A stretch of DNA of 64,000 nt. Source: Candidatus Villigracilis saccharophilus (GTDB lineage Bacteria; Chloroflexota; Anaerolineae; Anaerolineales; Villigracilaceae). A program made the position numbers and the translations under genes. Shown in pieces: positions 25,826-34,066 of the stretch (position 1 is its first letter; each line of letters starts with the position of its first letter). The stretch lies in NCBI GenBank assembly GCA_016709305.1, contig JADJNA010000018.1:1-64000 (forward strand), read 5' to 3'. The notes beneath the pieces are model-generated. The model was not told where the DNA came from and did no database searches. It saw nothing but the letters and a program-made list of their open reading frames with translations.

Positions 25826-27478
25826 ATGAATAATATCTTGAACATAAAAACACCCGCTGAGTCCATCGCGCAGATTCGCAAGGCGGATTACAACCTTTCG
25901 AATCAAGGCGTGATGAATTTGCGGTTGGCGTATTGGAACCTAACTACTGAGGCATTGGTCGAGGAGGCGGTTTTTCGTAATGAAGGATCGCTGGTCGCCG
26001 GCGGCGCTTTTGATGCCAATACCGGCAAACATACCGCCCGCAGCGCGAACGATAAATTTGTTGTGCGCCATGTTGATTCTGAGAATAATATCTGGTGGGG
26101 GGTGTATAACCGTCCATTTGCGGGGGAGAAGTTCGAGGTCATGGTTGACCGTATGTTGGGTTTTTTGCAGGGACGCGACGTCTTCGTCCAGGATGTGTAT
26201 GGCGGCGCGGACGCAGCGTACCGACTGCCGGTCCGCATTGTGACAGAGCTCGCCTGGCATAGCCACTTTGCGCGCAATATGTTCATTCTTCCTCAATCGC
26301 TCGAAGAATACAAGCGCTTTGTGCCAGAGTTTACGATCCTCGCCATGCCGTCCTTTAAGGGAGCGCCTGCCGTTGATAGCACAGTCAGCGATACGTTCAT
26401 CTGCCTTTCATTTGAAAAGAAACTTGCGATCATCGGCAACACCGCTTATGCGGGTGAGATCAAAAAATCTGTATTTACAATTTTGAACTACCTGCTTCCT
26501 TTGGAAGGCGTGCTTTCGATGCATTGCTCAGCCAATGTCAATCCTGATAACGAGGATGATGTGGCTTTGTTCTTTGGATTAAGCGGAACAGGCAAGACCA
26601 CGCTTTCGGCCGATCCCACCCGCCGCCTCATTGGTGACGATGAACATGGCTGGAGCGATAATGGCATTTTCAACTTTGAAGGCGGATGCTACGCAAAAGT
26701 TATCGGCCTGTCCGAATCTGCCGAGCCTGAAATTTACGCCACCACCAAACGTTTCGGTACGATCCTTGAAAATGTTCCCTTCGATCCCATCACGCGTCAA
26801 ATTGATCTTGACGATGACTCGTTGACAGAAAACACACGGGCCTCATATCCGCTTGAATTCATTGCCAATGCCATGCCTGAAAAAAAGGCCGGGCATCCGA
26901 AGAATGTTATTCTGTTGACCTGTGACGCGTCCGGCGTTATGCCGCCCATTGCGAAATTGACGCCCAATCAGGCATTGTATCAATTCATATCAGGCTACAC
27001 ATCCAAGATCGCAGGAACTGAAGTCGGTCTTGGCAAAGAGCCGGAGATCACATTCAGCGCCTGTTTCGGCGGACCGTTCATGGTGCATCATCCATATAAA
27101 TATGCTGAACTTCTTAAGAATAAGATCGAACGATATGGCGTGACCTGCTGGCTGGTCAACACGGGCTGGGTGGGCGGACCCTACGGGGTCGGCAAACGAA
27201 TCTCCATTAAATATACACGCGCCCTGTTGAACGCCGCGCTCACTGGCAAACTGAGTCAGGTCAAATTCACGACAGACCCGATCTTCGGTTTCGAAGTCCC
27301 AACTGAATGCCCGAATGTCCCGGCTGAAGTTTTGAATCCTTCGACTTCTTGGCACGATCAAAAGGAATATGATAGAAGATACAAAGACTTGGCGATGCGC
27401 TTTGCGCAAAACTTTGCGAAATTCGAAGATGGCACACCACAGGACGTCATTGACGCGGGACCGAAGGTGAGTAAATAA
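25826..27478 (+). CDS. pckA: Phosphoenolpyruvate carboxykinase (ATP)
   Basis: The 550-aa protein is ATP-type PEPCK. It shows YRLPVRIVTELAWHSHFARN, the kinase-1a Walker A GLSGTGKTTLSADP (Lys near 257), the metal/oxaloacetate site GDDEHGWSD, the kinase-2 region, and NTGWVGGPYGVGKRI. It converts oxaloacetate plus ATP to PEP, CO2 and ADP in gluconeogenesis, or runs in reverse in some anaerobes. The chosen start ATG 25826 (MNNILNIKTPAES) follows ggagaaaa. Extending the frame upstream would only translate the palindromic repeat. It is directly downstream of the aminotransferase, which shares oxaloacetate. Confidence 0.97.
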   Translation: MNNILNIKTPAESIAQIRKADYNLSNQGVMNLRLAYWNLTTEALVEEAVFRNEGSLVAGGAFDANTGKHTARSANDKFVVRHVDSENNIWWGVYNRPFAGEKFEVMVDRMLGFLQGRDVFVQDVYGGADAAYRLPVRIVTELAWHSHFARNMFILPQSLEEYKRFVPEFTILAMPSFKGAPAVDSTVSDTFICLSFEKKLAIIGNTAYAGEIKKSVFTILNYLLPLEGVLSMHCSANVNPDNEDDVALFFGLSGTGKTTLSADPTRRLIGDDEHGWSDNGIFNFEGGCYAKVIGLSESAEPEIYATTKRFGTILENVPFDPITRQIDLDDDSLTENTRASYPLEFIANAMPEKKAGHPKNVILLTCDASGVMPPIAKLTPNQALYQFISGYTSKIAGTEVGLGKEPEITFSACFGGPFMVHHPYKYAELLKNKIERYGVTCWLVNTGWVGGPYGVGKRISIKYTRALLNAALTGKLSQVKFTTDPIFGFEVPTECPNVPAEVLNPSTSWHDQKEYDRRYKDLAMRFAQNFAKFEDGTPQDVIDAGPKVSK

Positions 27479-27487
27479 ATTTTTGAA

Positions 27488-27523
27488 ACAAGGCAGGCTT
27501 GAAACAGCCTGTCCTGTTTATTA
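27488..27523 (+). terminator. Likely terminator after pckA
   Basis: The imperfect stem acaaggcaggct / agcctgtcctgt (27488-27499, 27506-27517) is followed by a short T/A tract. Its T tract is weaker than those of other terminators here. Confidence 0.5.
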
Positions 27524-27551
27524 AGATGAATGGTTGACACAGGAGTTTGGC

Positions 27552-28226
27552 ATGCCGCGCAATCAATTAATAAAGATTGTACTCAGTCGTCTCCTCATGG
27601 CACTTCCCCTGTTCATGCTTTTTTTCTTCCTGCCCGCGGGCACGTGGAATTATTGGCAGGCGTGGGTTTATTTGGCGATCCTGTTTATCCCCATGTTTTT
27701 TGCGATGTTCTATCTGCTCAAGAACAATCCGGAGCTCTTGGAGCGCAGGATGCGAATGAAGGAGAAAAGAAGCGAACAAAAGCAGGTGGTTGGGATTTCT
27801 CTTATATTTCTTCTTCTCGCTTTTCTCCTGCCCGGCTTTGATAAACGTTTCGGATGGTCAATTGTGCCGATTGAGGTGGTTGTAGCAGCACAAATATGTG
27901 TTCTTGCGGGGTACCTCATTGTCTTCCGTGTGATGCAGATCAACAGCTTTGCCTCACGAGTGATTGAGGTCGCCCCGGAACAAACAGTGATTGATACCGA
28001 TCTGTATGCCATCGTGCGCCACCCAATGTACATGGGAGCCATGGTGTTCTATGTGATGTCTCCGCTTGCGCTGGGATCGTATTGGTCTGTGATTCCCGCG
28101 CTGGGTATGATTCCCATCCTTATTGCGCGAATCAAAGACGAAGAGCTTATGCTTGAAAAAGAACTGCCCGGATACCTGGGATACAAAAAGAAGACAAAGT
28201 ACCGCTTGATCCCCTATGTTTGGTAA
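27552..28226 (+). CDS. Isoprenylcysteine carboxyl methyltransferase (ICMT/PEMT)-like membrane protein
   Basis: The 224-aa protein has about five membrane helices and the SAM-binding C-terminal signature of the ICMT/phospholipid methyltransferase superfamily: YAIVRHPMYMGAMVFY, then the Glu pair in RIKDEELMLEKELPGYLGYKK. ATG 27552 behind aggag is a better start than the few upstream residues. Bacterial members methylate small or lipid substrates at the membrane, and the substrate here is unknown. It is a single-gene unit between two terminators. Confidence 0.85.
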   Translation: MPRNQLIKIVLSRLLMALPLFMLFFFLPAGTWNYWQAWVYLAILFIPMFFAMFYLLKNNPELLERRMRMKEKRSEQKQVVGISLIFLLLAFLLPGFDKRFGWSIVPIEVVVAAQICVLAGYLIVFRVMQINSFASRVIEVAPEQTVIDTDLYAIVRHPMYMGAMVFYVMSPLALGSYWSVIPALGMIPILIARIKDEELMLEKELPGYLGYKKKTKYRLIPYVW

Positions 28227-28239
28227 TGGCATAGATAAA

Positions 28240-28276
28240 GAACAGCCTTGCGATCTCTCACAAGGCTGTTCTTTTA
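28240..28276. terminator. Bidirectional intrinsic terminator
   Basis: The perfect 11-bp stem gaacagccttg / caaggctgttc has a 10-base loop, with ttttataa on the right and ataaa on the left. It serves both the ICMT-like gene and the convergent SET gene, whose restored stop overlaps its right edge. Confidence 0.88.
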
Positions 28277-28862
28277 TAACGAAGTTTTGATTGTTGAAAT
28301 TGTGTACTTCGGTGTTTTTGTAGAACGCCGCGCTTTTTCGAGCGCTTTCTGTTCTGCGCGCTGTGCGTCAATCTTGCGCTGGACATGCGGCGCAAAAAAA
28401 CCTGCGTACCGTTTTTTGAAGTACTGGTTTCTGCCAGTCATTACCGCCGACTTTACCGCGGCAATTCAAGCTCCCACACCCGCAATGAAATTCATCATAT
28501 GGCATGGTGTCGCTCATGGCATAGTCAAAACAAACTTCCTCGCCGATTTTAATGTCTCGCATTGCAACGAGTCCAATCTGGCCCGAAAGACCTGCATTCG
28601 GATTACACGAGTGATTGACATAATCTCCTTCACCAATGGGGCGCGGAACCAGGAAATGACGATCTTCTACCTGGATACATAAACTGCGCTCACGGTCAGG
28701 AAGGTGAATAAAGGCGTCCCATTCATAGACGACGCCCCCGAAAACGGCTACGAGCTCACCCTTTTTGATGGGCTCTAACGAATAGATTCCGTTTCCACTG
28801 CCATTGGCCTTCGGGCGGCCTTCTAACTTAGAAGACAGATACGAACTTGGTTGCTTGGACAT
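28274..28862 (-). CDS. SET-domain protein lysine methyltransferase, frameshifted near the 3' end
   Basis: The protein has a compact SET domain: NGIYSLEPIKKGELVAVFGG at the N-terminus, NHSCNPNAG and EVCFDYAMSD (SAM and substrate pocket), and a post-SET-like cysteine cluster CGCGSLNCRG. The frame as given stops at 28368 after LQKTVRRFF. Removing one A from the run of six at about 28422-28427 restores LQKRYAGFFAPHVQRKI and an additional 30-residue Lys/Arg/Ala-rich tail, ending at 28274 (about 195 aa). The family usually continues with an RY...P..QRKI motif, so the shift is probably an error. The target protein is unknown. Start ATG 28862 follows aaaaaggag. Confidence 0.85.
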
Positions 28863-29155
28863 TCATACAAACTCCTTTTTCTTTTGATTAAAGATGAACA
28901 GCGCCTCCCGCGGTGGTCGAGCCGCGAAAAACGCCATTGATAAATTCAATAATACATTAAATATCCTGCATGTAAAGGTTTTAATTGTATAGATTTTGTA
29001 ATTGTTTTTATGATGAAGGTCACGCTTTTTTTACCCCGCCGACCATTGATTATGATCAATTTATAATTTCTTACTCCCGTTAACGCGAGCCGCGTTTGTG
29101 CGACGAGGCAATTTGCTTCACAGGTGAGGGATTGCTTCGTCGCAAGGATGTAAGC
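28863..29155. other. AT-rich intergenic region with stem-loop related to the palindromic repeats
   Basis: This 293-bp gap is upstream of the SET gene and downstream of the pseudokinase gene, both leftward. It should hold the SET promoter (AT-rich around 28940-29010, no clear consensus). At 29100-29143 gcgacgaggcaat pairs with attgcttcgtcgc around an 18-base loop. The inner arm attgcttcg matches that of repeat copy A, so this is a partial fourth copy. No gene is seen. Confidence 0.6.
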
Positions 29156-31138
29156 TCACGGCGCCCATTGTGCCCCCCAATCCGGCTCCGGGTGATTTGT
29201 CAGTTGTACTTGATTCTCTCCGTTGGCGCGCATGATATATAGATCGGCTTGGTTGTCATTGCGCAGGGAATTGAACACAATATACCTGCCGTCTGCTGAG
29301 TAGACTCCGCCGGCGTTGTTCCCGCCATCCGTTAATTGCGTGAACTCCCCTGAGGTCGCGTCGATCCTGAAAATATTCTTATCCCCGAATACGCCTGCGT
29401 AGATCAAAAGACTCTTGCCATCTGGTGACCAGTCAATGCTTCCACCGATGCCTCTTAATCCCTGGGAAATTTTGATATGATTTTTCCCATTCCCATCCAT
29501 TGTATATATATCGTATTCCTGCGGGATGCCGGCGGACATTGCGTAAGCGATCCGCTCTCCGTCCGGCGACCAGGCGACTGTCACGATGGTGTCCTTCCCG
29601 GCGTACACAAGGCGTGGATTTAATCCATCAGAATTCGCCATCCAAATGGATGTAGGCTCATTTCCTGCTCGATTTGCGAAAACGATCTTGCGACCGTCTG
29701 GTGAATAATCGGGCGAGATGACATTGCCTATGTTTGTAGTTATTTGACGCAATTCTTTTTTGTTGAAGGTTAGCAGATATAAGTCAAATGGCCCGTTGCG
29801 GTTGGATGCGAACAATAAAGATGCGCCATCCGGCGTAAATAACGGATAGTAATTGCTGGCATCCATATCTGTAAGCTGGGCTAAGCCTGATCCATCCCGG
29901 TTGATCATGCAGAGTTGGTTGTAATCTCCGCGCGTACAGGTGAAGGCGATCCTGCCTCCATGTTCAGCTGTAGGCCTTGGGGTCGGTGTGACGGTTGGCG
30001 GCGGTGTATTTACTGCAGTGAATGACGTGAATTGAACCGCCGTGGCGAGTGGGGCGGGCGCCGGACGCACCAGCCAGAACAGGGAGGCAAAGCCTGCAAC
30101 TAAAATGAAAATAAATATAGGAATAATGCCAGACTGAATTGGTGATTTTTTGTATTGTGGTGAGTTGATCGCAGTGAGCCGATCTTCAAGTGGAAGGGTA
30201 TCCTGTGTGATGAGATTCGGCTTCGGCGGCGGCAGAAAACTCCAGCCTGCAAGGATCTTTGAGGTGACAGGAGCATTTGAATGGCTGGCGCGAAGCGGAA
30301 TATCTTCAATCGAAACTCGCGCGGCCAATGCAAGTGATGAGAGCAGTTCGGTGGTGGACTTGAGTCGCTCGCCTGGATTCTTACGCAATGCCCACAATAC
30401 CATGCGCGAGAAATGGTCGGGAATATTTTTGTTCAGCGAAAAAGGCGCGGGCGGAACCATCGCAAGGTGCGTTTTGCGGATTGCCTCGGCAGTATTTGGC
30501 GCGGATTGTCCGTTGATCCAAACACCTGTAATAAGCTGATAAAGCAGCACTGCCAGTGCGTAGATGTCTGAAGCTGGTGTGAGCGTTTGTTGATTGAATT
30601 GTTCGGGTGCAAGATAATGGGGCTGATATTTACCCGGATGCGGTATTTCTTTTTTGCCGATCTTCCATGCTGAACCGATTCCGCTTAGAAATATTTCGCC
30701 GCGTTCGTTAATATGAATTAATTCAGGCGCAAGGTTGAGGTGTAGATAATATTTTTTGTGCAAGGCTTCAAGCGCTGAGCAGATTGCTTTGGCAAAGATT
30801 AATGTTTCTTGTATGCTTGGCGGATCGTACTTAAATAATTCATTGAGCGTGGGACCGTCAATCCACTCTTCCAGTAGAAATGCGAGAGTTGGGGTTTGAT
30901 ACAAGCCAAGATAGGGAACAAGGTTGGGGTGAGAAATACTGCGCAGGGTCGCCAATTCTACTTCAAGGCTTTTTAAGGCGTCTGCATTCTCTGATATCGT
31001 TTTTGGTAAAAGCGTCAATGCCAGCGGTTTGTTGCTGCGCGTATCTGTTGCGAGGTAAAGTTCGCCCAGCGGTGTACGCGCGATGAATCCTGATACGTGA
31101 TATTGGTTAAGAAATGTCAGTCCTGATAACGACGGCAT
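29156..31138 (-). CDS. Membrane-anchored Ser/Thr pseudokinase with TolB/PD40 beta-propeller
   Basis: The 660-aa protein has an N-terminal PKN2-like kinase fold (about 12-275). HPNLVPYLGLY, LAPEQFNQQTLTPASDIYAL and the C-lobe are conserved, but the key catalytic residues are changed. The VAIK lysine position reads LALTLL (Thr42), the HRD motif reads HLN (133-135), the following Lys is Ala (NLAPEL), and DFG reads GIG (153-155). A transmembrane helix lies at about 334-356, then a Thr/Pro-rich linker, then about six propeller repeats such as PDGASLLFASNR, SPDGRKIVFANR and SADGRYIVFNSLR. Family members phosphorylate proteins in response to outside ligands; this one probably binds nucleotide weakly or acts as a scaffold. 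It is the last gene of the trmFO-hflX operon, 31 bp after a small membrane protein gene. Confidence 0.88.
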   Translation of the reverse strand: MPSLSGLTFLNQYHVSGFIARTPLGELYLATDTRSNKPLALTLLPKTISENADALKSLEVELATLRSISHPNLVPYLGLYQTPTLAFLLEEWIDGPTLNELFKYDPPSIQETLIFAKAICSALEALHKKYYLHLNLAPELIHINERGEIFLSGIGSAWKIGKKEIPHPGKYQPHYLAPEQFNQQTLTPASDIYALAVLLYQLITGVWINGQSAPNTAEAIRKTHLAMVPPAPFSLNKNIPDHFSRMVLWALRKNPGERLKSTTELLSSLALAARVSIEDIPLRASHSNAPVTSKILAGWSFLPPPKPNLITQDTLPLEDRLTAINSPQYKKSPIQSGIIPIFIFILVAGFASLFWLVRPAPAPLATAVQFTSFTAVNTPPPTVTPTPRPTAEHGGRIAFTCTRGDYNQLCMINRDGSGLAQLTDMDASNYYPLFTPDGASLLFASNRNGPFDLYLLTFNKKELRQITTNIGNVISPDYSPDGRKIVFANRAGNEPTSIWMANSDGLNPRLVYAGKDTIVTVAWSPDGERIAYAMSAGIPQEYDIYTMDGNGKNHIKISQGLRGIGGSIDWSPDGKSLLIYAGVFGDKNIFRIDATSGEFTQLTDGGNNAGGVYSADGRYIVFNSLRNDNQADLYIMRANGENQVQLTNHPEPDWGAQWAP

Positions 31139-31169
31139 GTGAAATTAACATTCCTGGACTGCTTGCAAC

Positions 31170-31373
31170 TTACAAAGCCCAAGACAACATTAACCCAAAG
31201 ATAGCGGCGATCAAGCCTATGTGCAGGAATAGGTTGCTGACTGCCAAAAAACTGCCCGGTACTATAAATTGGATCAGCAGATTGCAAACGATGAGGAAAA
31301 GCCCGATGATGGGGAGCAATCCTTTGCGGTGTGCTAGATATTCAGATAGATGATCTAATAATTTTGAGATCAT
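31170..31373 (-). CDS. Small two-helix membrane protein, unknown
   Basis: The 67-aa protein is nearly all membrane: helices at about 19-37 (LLPIIGLFLIVCNLLIQFIV) and 44-65 (LFLHIGLIAAIFGLMLSWA), with a short basic/His N-terminus. Its ATG overlaps the hflX stop (ATGA), a strong sign of a real, coupled gene. The pseudokinase gene follows 31 bp later, so it could be a partner of that membrane protein. No family is recognised. Confidence 0.7.
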   Translation of the reverse strand: MISKLLDHLSEYLAHRKGLLPIIGLFLIVCNLLIQFIVPGSFLAVSNLFLHIGLIAAIFGLMLSWAL

Positions 31374-32746
31374 ACGTCATCCATGTCCTTATCTTCATCA
31401 TCATCATCGGACGCTTGTTCCATCTGGTTTTGTGTAACGTGCCATGGTGCAAATTGAGCCAGAAGTCTGCCGGGGATGCGTCCGCGCATGACCATGCCGC
31501 CGCGTTCATGTTCGACGCGGTCCACTTGACCGAGTTCATGAAATAGTGAGATCAAAGCGCCTTGTTTGTAAGGAAGCCGCACATGGATAGGTGTGTAGGA
31601 CTCAAATAATTCTTCCCGCATCAAGTGCAGCAGATCTTTTATACCGGTTCCTTCAACCGCAGAGATGGAAACGGACTTTGGGAAACTCTTCAAGATTTCA
31701 CGAGCGTTTTCGGGATTGCGCAGGAGATCGGCTTTATTCAGTGCCGTGATCATGGGTATATGCCCCGCGTCTATTTCTTCGAGGGTTTCCTGCACAGCCT
31801 GGAATTGGTTAAGCGCGTTGGGATGCGAAATATCCACGACGTGCAATAGCAGGTCTGCTTCTGCGATCTCCTCCAGAGTCGCATGGAAGGCGGCGATCAG
31901 CGAAGTAGGGAGTTTTTGGATGAAGCCAACCGTATCTGTGATCAGAGCCAGGTCGTCGCCGGGTAATTGAACACGGCGTGTGGTCGGGTCGAGCGTGGCA
32001 AAGAGTTGATCGGCTACGAGGACTTCAGATTTGGCAAGACGGTTTAGCAGCGTGGATTTACCCGCATTGGTATAACCGACAATCGCTACCGTCGGGATGC
32101 GCGAGCGTTTGCGTTGAGCACGGTATCTTGTGCGGTGCGCTTCCACTTTTTCAAGCTCGCGTTTGATATGTGTGATACGTGTACGGATCTGACGTTTGTC
32201 CACTTCCAGCTGGGTTTCACCAGGGCCGCGCAGACCAACGCCGCCCGCGGACCCGGCGGCTCCACCCCCGCCACCCGCCTGTCTTTCGAGATGTGTCCAG
32301 GCGCGGGTAAGACGAGGCAGGTTATATTCGTATTGGGCGAGCTCAACCTGCAACATGCCCTCGCTAGTGTGGGCGTGTTGGGCAAAGATGTCAAGGATGA
32401 GCGCGGTGCGGTCAAGCACGCGCATGTTGATCAGCGCCTTTTCCAGCTCGCGTTGGTGGCGTGGAGATAATTCATCATCGAAGATGATCACGTCAGCCAG
32501 AGTTTCCTCGGCCAGCGCTTTTAATTCCTCCACTTTACCGGGGCCGATATAGGTGACCACATTTGGACGATCGAGTTTTTGGGTGAGTTCGCCGACCACA
32601 TCCACACCGGCTGTATCTGCCAGCAAGGCAAGTTCTGCCAGCGAATCTTCAAGACCGAGGAATTGCTTCTTGTCGCGCAGTTCCACGCCGACAAGGAATG
32701 CGCGTTCACGCGGATGAGTTGTTGGTTGAGGGGTTTTCTTTGTCAC
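31370..32746 (-). CDS. hflX: Ribosome-associated GTPase HflX
   Basis: The 458-aa protein has an N-terminal HflX domain (GPGKVEELKALAEE, FDDELSPRHQRELEKAL), a glycine-rich linker, and a G domain: G1 GYTNAGKSTLLNRL, G3 DTVGFIQKLP, G4 NKAD, and the SISAVEGTGI G5-like motif. A C-terminal acidic tail (SDDDDEDKDMDDV) follows. HflX splits stalled or hibernating ribosomes after stress. The start (MTKKTPQPTTHPRERAFLVG) lies inside the 3' end of the upstream histidine kinase gene, a 41-bp overlap. The stop overlaps the small membrane protein gene by 4 bp, so the row is tightly cotranscribed. Confidence 0.96.
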   Translation of the reverse strand: MTKKTPQPTTHPRERAFLVGVELRDKKQFLGLEDSLAELALLADTAGVDVVGELTQKLDRPNVVTYIGPGKVEELKALAEETLADVIIFDDELSPRHQRELEKALINMRVLDRTALILDIFAQHAHTSEGMLQVELAQYEYNLPRLTRAWTHLERQAGGGGGAAGSAGGVGLRGPGETQLEVDKRQIRTRITHIKRELEKVEAHRTRYRAQRKRSRIPTVAIVGYTNAGKSTLLNRLAKSEVLVADQLFATLDPTTRRVQLPGDDLALITDTVGFIQKLPTSLIAAFHATLEEIAEADLLLHVVDISHPNALNQFQAVQETLEEIDAGHIPMITALNKADLLRNPENAREILKSFPKSVSISAVEGTGIKDLLHLMREELFESYTPIHVRLPYKQGALISLFHELGQVDRVEHERGGMVMRGRIPGRLLAQFAPWHVTQNQMEQASDDDDEDKDMDDV

Positions 32747-33986
32747 TGAGGTTTGTTTCCGATTCTGTCTTTATGGTTTCCATTTGGCTGAATAATTTGG
32801 CAATACGCGGGTCGCTTGCTTCTGTGCGTGTGGGTAGCAAGATGTGGAAAGTTGAGCCACTCAATTTTACCTCGTCATACCCTTCTGATTCCACCCATAT
32901 AGTGCCGCCATGGGCTTCAATGATCCCGCGTGTAATGGGCAGTCCAAGCCCGGGGCCGCCGCCTTTGAATTTAGTCTTGCCGCTTGAATGCAAGTCGGCT
33001 CTCCCTAGTTGACCGAACTTCTCAAAGATGACCGCTTGATGTTCTGTTGAGATGCCAATCCCTGAATCGGCGATGATGATCTCGATAAAACCAGGCAGCA
33101 GGCGTCCGTTAATGGTGATCGTACCGTTATCAGGCGTGTACTTGATCGCATTGGTTGTAACATTGTATAGCGCTTGATAGATGCGCTCCGAATCGCCGTA
33201 GATCATGAGGTCATCTCCGCTGAATTTATTGATGAGCAAAGAGAGTTTGCGGTCGGCGATGGTTTTACCCAGTTCATTTTTTAAAAGGTTCAGCAAGTGC
33301 GTGATCCATAATGGTTGAAAATTAAGTGTAAGTAAGTTATTGTCTATCAAAGAGACATCAATCATGTCGTCGATGATGTGACGCAGACGATGAATGCCTG
33401 TGTCCACCCCTTTGAGCAGGATCTGTATTTGAGATTGCCCGGATGCACCAACAGCATCAGCCATCATCGCGGTATAACCTTCGATGAGGGTGAGTGGGGT
33501 TTTTAATTCATGTGCCGCAACGGAAATGAAGCTGGATTTGTTGCGGTCGAGTTGCTGCAATTTCTCCTGTGTTTTGCCAAGTTCACTGGAGATATGTGCC
33601 ACGCGCGTTTCCATTTCATAGCGGACCACCACGCTTAGACTGTGAGCGTAAATAGGGATGACAGCCGCTAGCAGTTCGAGGGCGTCTTTCTTGCTCAGGT
33701 TTTCGCGCGCCACTTCAATGGTGAGCGACACCATGCGGTTAATGACAAAGGAAACAAAATAATCACCTTCATCCAGGTTGGTTTCGGTTGGAGCGTGTCC
33801 CCAGTCGTACAGGATCGGGTCGAGCCAGCCGATGTCGCCAGTCATGACGGCTTGTTCGAGCAGCTCGTAAAAACGTTCGAGCTGTTCAACAAAACCCAAG
33901 CGCACGCCTTCGCCGCTCGCCAGTTCACGCGAGATGCGCTGCACCCACGGGCTGTGAATTTTTTGAAGTGAATTTTGTAACGCCAT
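32706..33986 (-). CDS. Soluble sensor histidine kinase
   Basis: The protein is about 426 aa from ATG 33986 (MALQNSLQKIHSPWVQRIS); the frame is open further to a GTG inside the preceding peptidase gene, which seems less likely. The N-terminal 120 residues are helical, with no membrane helix, and resemble RsbR/RsbRD-type sensory helices. A HisKA domain has the phosphoacceptor His159 in VAAHELKTPLTLIEGY. A HATPase domain shows the N-box NVTTNAIKYTPDNG, G1 IADSGIGIS and G2 GGGPGLGLPITRGI. No partner regulator is adjacent. It sits between an M28 peptidase and hflX in a leftward operon and may sense cytoplasmic stress. Confidence 0.88.
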   Translation of the reverse strand: MALQNSLQKIHSPWVQRISRELASGEGVRLGFVEQLERFYELLEQAVMTGDIGWLDPILYDWGHAPTETNLDEGDYFVSFVINRMVSLTIEVARENLSKKDALELLAAVIPIYAHSLSVVVRYEMETRVAHISSELGKTQEKLQQLDRNKSSFISVAAHELKTPLTLIEGYTAMMADAVGASGQSQIQILLKGVDTGIHRLRHIIDDMIDVSLIDNNLLTLNFQPLWITHLLNLLKNELGKTIADRKLSLLINKFSGDDLMIYGDSERIYQALYNVTTNAIKYTPDNGTITINGRLLPGFIEIIIADSGIGISTEHQAVIFEKFGQLGRADLHSSGKTKFKGGGPGLGLPITRGIIEAHGGTIWVESEGYDEVKLSGSTFHILLPTRTEASDPRIAKLFSQMETIKTESETNLSDKENPSTNNSSA

Positions 33987-34066
33987 TAAATATAAGTGTA
34001 CGCCCTGTCTTGGCTTTTGACCATGCTTTGTATGGAGATTTGAGCTTTGATTAAGAAGGTGGTTCT

